NCBI RefSeq assembly: GCF_004365705.1
Contig: NZ_SOBN01000002.1
Coordinates: 1,240,001-1,304,000 of the forward strand
Length of the DNA: 64,000 bases
Direction of reading: 5' to 3'
DNA from: Streptomyces sp. 846.5
GTDB taxonomy: Bacteria; Actinomycetota; Actinomycetes; Streptomycetales; Streptomycetaceae
Shown here: one piece after another, positions 62,732 to 64,000 of the stretch
Numbering within the stretch: position 1 is the stretch's first letter
How the letters are laid out: the number at the start of each line of letters is the position of its first letter
The notes under the pieces: generated by a model
What the model saw: only the letters and a program-made list of their open reading frames with translations
What the model was told of the DNA's origin: nothing
The model's database searches: none
Program-made: the position numbers and the translations under genes

Positions 62732-63774
62732 TCGGCGCCTCCGGCCACTGCGGTGGCGCAGTCGAGCAGGATCTTCATGACGTCGCCGCCGGCTTCGAGC
62801 GCCTCGAAGGCGTCGGCCGCCTCGGCGAGCGGCACCACGGCGGAGATCAGGGCCTTGGCGGGGATCGTGCCGTCGGCCACCAGGGCCACGGCCTTCTCGA
62901 AGTCGCTCCGGTCGTAGAGGCGTGCGCCGACGAGGGTGATCTCGCGCCAGAAGAACCGGTGCAGGTTCACCTCCCGGGGCACGGGGTGGATCGCCACCTG
63001 GCACAGCCGTCCGCGCACCGCGAGCACGTCCACCGCGGTGGTGACACCGGCCGCCGCCCCGGAGACCTCGAAGGCGACCTCCGCCCCGGCGTCCTCGGTC
63101 CACTCCGACACGAGCGCGGTGACGTCGTCGACCGTCGGGTCCCAGGCGGTCAGGCCGAGTTCGCCGGCCACCCGCCGCCTGCTGGCCGACAGTTCGATCA
63201 CCCGTACGTCGGCGCCCGCGGCCCTCGCGACGAGCGCGATGAGGACGCCGACGGGACCGCCGCCGACCACGACCACGTGCTCCCCGCTGACCACTTGGGC
63301 GCGCGCGACGTCGTGCACCGCGACGGCGGTCGGCTCGACCAGCGCGGCCTCGTCCAGCGGGAGGCCGGGCGGCAGGGCGACGAGCGTGGTGGCCGGGACG
63401 ACCCAGCGCTGCTGCATCGCGCCCGGCGAGTCGATGCCGATGAAGTCGAGGTTCTGGCAGATGTGCTGGTGGCCCCGGCGGCAGGCCGGACAGGTCCCGT
63501 CCCAGCTCAACGGCATCACCGTGACCGGGTCGCCCGGCTGCCAGCCCTCGACTCCGGGGCCGACCCGCAGGACCCGGCCGGACATCTCGTGGCCGAGCAC
63601 GGCGGGCGCCTTGACCCGCGCGTCCATGTCGCCGTGGAAGATGTGCAGGTCGGTGCCGCAGATGCCGACGTAGGCGGGACCGATCTCGACCTCTCCCGTA
63701 CCGGGCGGCGCGGTGTCGGACGACCCTGCGGCCAGGGTCCTGGCCGCGGTGTAGGAGACCGCGAAAGTACTCAT
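62728..63774 (-). CDS. Zinc-dependent alcohol dehydrogenase (sugar/polyol dehydrogenase-like)
   Basis: The 348-residue MDR enzyme has catalytic-zinc residues in VGICGTDLHIFHGD and LGHEMSGRVLRVGPGVEGW, the structural-zinc cysteines in CPACRRGHQHIC, and the NAD-binding loop VVVVGGGPVGVL. It is related to L-idonate/threonine-type dehydrogenases. The ATG at 63774 is the start; 129 bases upstream carry the operon promoter region. First visible gene of the leftward sugar operon. Confidence 0.88.
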   Translation of the reverse strand: MSTFAVSYTAARTLAAGSSDTAPPGTGEVEIGPAYVGICGTDLHIFHGDMDARVKAPAVLGHEMSGRVLRVGPGVEGWQPGDPVTVMPLSWDGTCPACRRGHQHICQNLDFIGIDSPGAMQQRWVVPATTLVALPPGLPLDEAALVEPTAVAVHDVARAQVVSGEHVVVVGGGPVGVLIALVARAAGADVRVIELSASRRRVAGELGLTAWDPTVDDVTALVSEWTEDAGAEVAFEVSGAAAGVTTAVDVLAVRGRLCQVAIHPVPREVNLHRFFWREITLVGARLYDRSDFEKAVALVADGTIPAKALISAVVPLAEAADAFEALEAGGDVMKILLDCATAVAGGAE

Positions 63775-63903
63775 GGGGACAGAAGTCCTCTCTGTGCGTA
63801 TGCGGGAGGAGTCGGTGGCTGACCCGGAGGCAAAGGGCACCGGGGCAGGCGAGGGCGCCGCGTCAGTCCCGAGCAGGCCTGCGACGGTGGAGGGAAAGGC
63901 TGG

Positions 63904-64000
63904 TCAGCGGCTCTCGGCCGGGCCCGATCCGAAGACCCGGCGCTGGATCTCGCGCCGGTACTCCTCAAGTGTCTTGTCCAGGTGCACGCTGGTCGCCTCG
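63904..64000 (-). CDS. Partial gene at the right edge, C-terminal end only
   Basis: The leftward frame entering from the window edge ends ATSVHLDKTLEEYRREIQRR, then VFGSGPAESR and a TGA at 63904-63906. The helical, charged ending resembles the C-terminus of FCD/GntR-type regulators that control sugar-acid operons, but 31 residues are too few to be sure. It precedes the alcohol dehydrogenase gene by about 130 bases. Confidence 0.5.
   Translation of the reverse strand, partial: EATSVHLDKTLEEYRREIQRRVFGSGPAESR

Overview
The window is high-GC DNA with codon use and gene families typical of a streptomycete-type actinomycete (Streptomyces, Kitasatospora, Streptacidiphilus or a close relative). Pointers are a cvnABCD conservon, a PAS/GAF/PP2C/HATPase regulator, an LAxTG sortase substrate, long-form ArgG, a DUF6247 gene, frequent GTG starts and ATGA/GTGA overlaps. 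The exact genus cannot be read from the sequence. No rRNA, tRNA, CRISPR array or replication origin was recognised.

Left part (1-35.7 kb) is ordinary chromosome. It holds a partial NRDE/TANGO2 protein, an APC permease tail-to-tail with argG, an acetamidase/formamidase, small and giant secreted proteins (PQQ-like propeller, Ig-like domains, two lectin-like domains), a phosphodiester glycosidase, a TauD dioxygenase with a TetR regulator, and two small membrane proteins. An amino-acid ABC transporter plus DadA-type oxidase lies divergent from a CdaR-type regulator. Then come the SpoIIE-type regulator, a sugar ABC transporter, the cvn operon, a CoA-linked four-gene operon (AcuI/YhdH-like reductase, FAS1-like dehydratase, acyl-CoA ligase, esterase) and pntAB.

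Middle part (35.8-41.1 kb) is a nested transposon. An IS605-type element with divergent tnpA and tnpB carries an IS1380-family element inside tnpB (flanked by GTTGAG) and an IS1182-family element in the TAAA loop of its tnpB-side terminal hairpin (flanked by TAAA). Removing the IS1380-like insertion and one GTTGAG copy restores an in-frame TnpB of about 411 residues.

Right part (41.1-64 kb) is accessory carbohydrate metabolism. It contains a putative lipoprotein hydrolase, an LAxTG-anchored clan GH-A hydrolase, an ECF sigma factor with a partner membrane protein, and a FadR-type regulator divergent from a large GH141-like secreted protein. After a scarred interval (MFS relic, a 93-bp copy of part of lutB, a truncated transposase, a frameshifted toxin-like gene next to DUF6247, a complete DDE transposase) comes a leftward operon: Zn-alcohol dehydrogenase, SDR, FAH-family hydrolase, SDR, aldo/keto reductase, lutA, lutB, lutC. 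This set fits the oxidative 6-deoxysugar (L-fucose or L-rhamnose) route ending in pyruvate plus L-lactate, with LutABC oxidising the lactate. Together with the GH141-like gene, a family that includes alpha-L-fucosidases, the right end looks like a deoxysugar scavenging region reshaped by insertion sequences.

Regulatory patterns seen directly include a near-identical operator candidate upstream of the FadR-type gene and the GH141-like gene, a 34-bp motif shared upstream of the two secreted hydrolase genes, and a conserved hairpin that buries the start codon of two diverged transposase copies.
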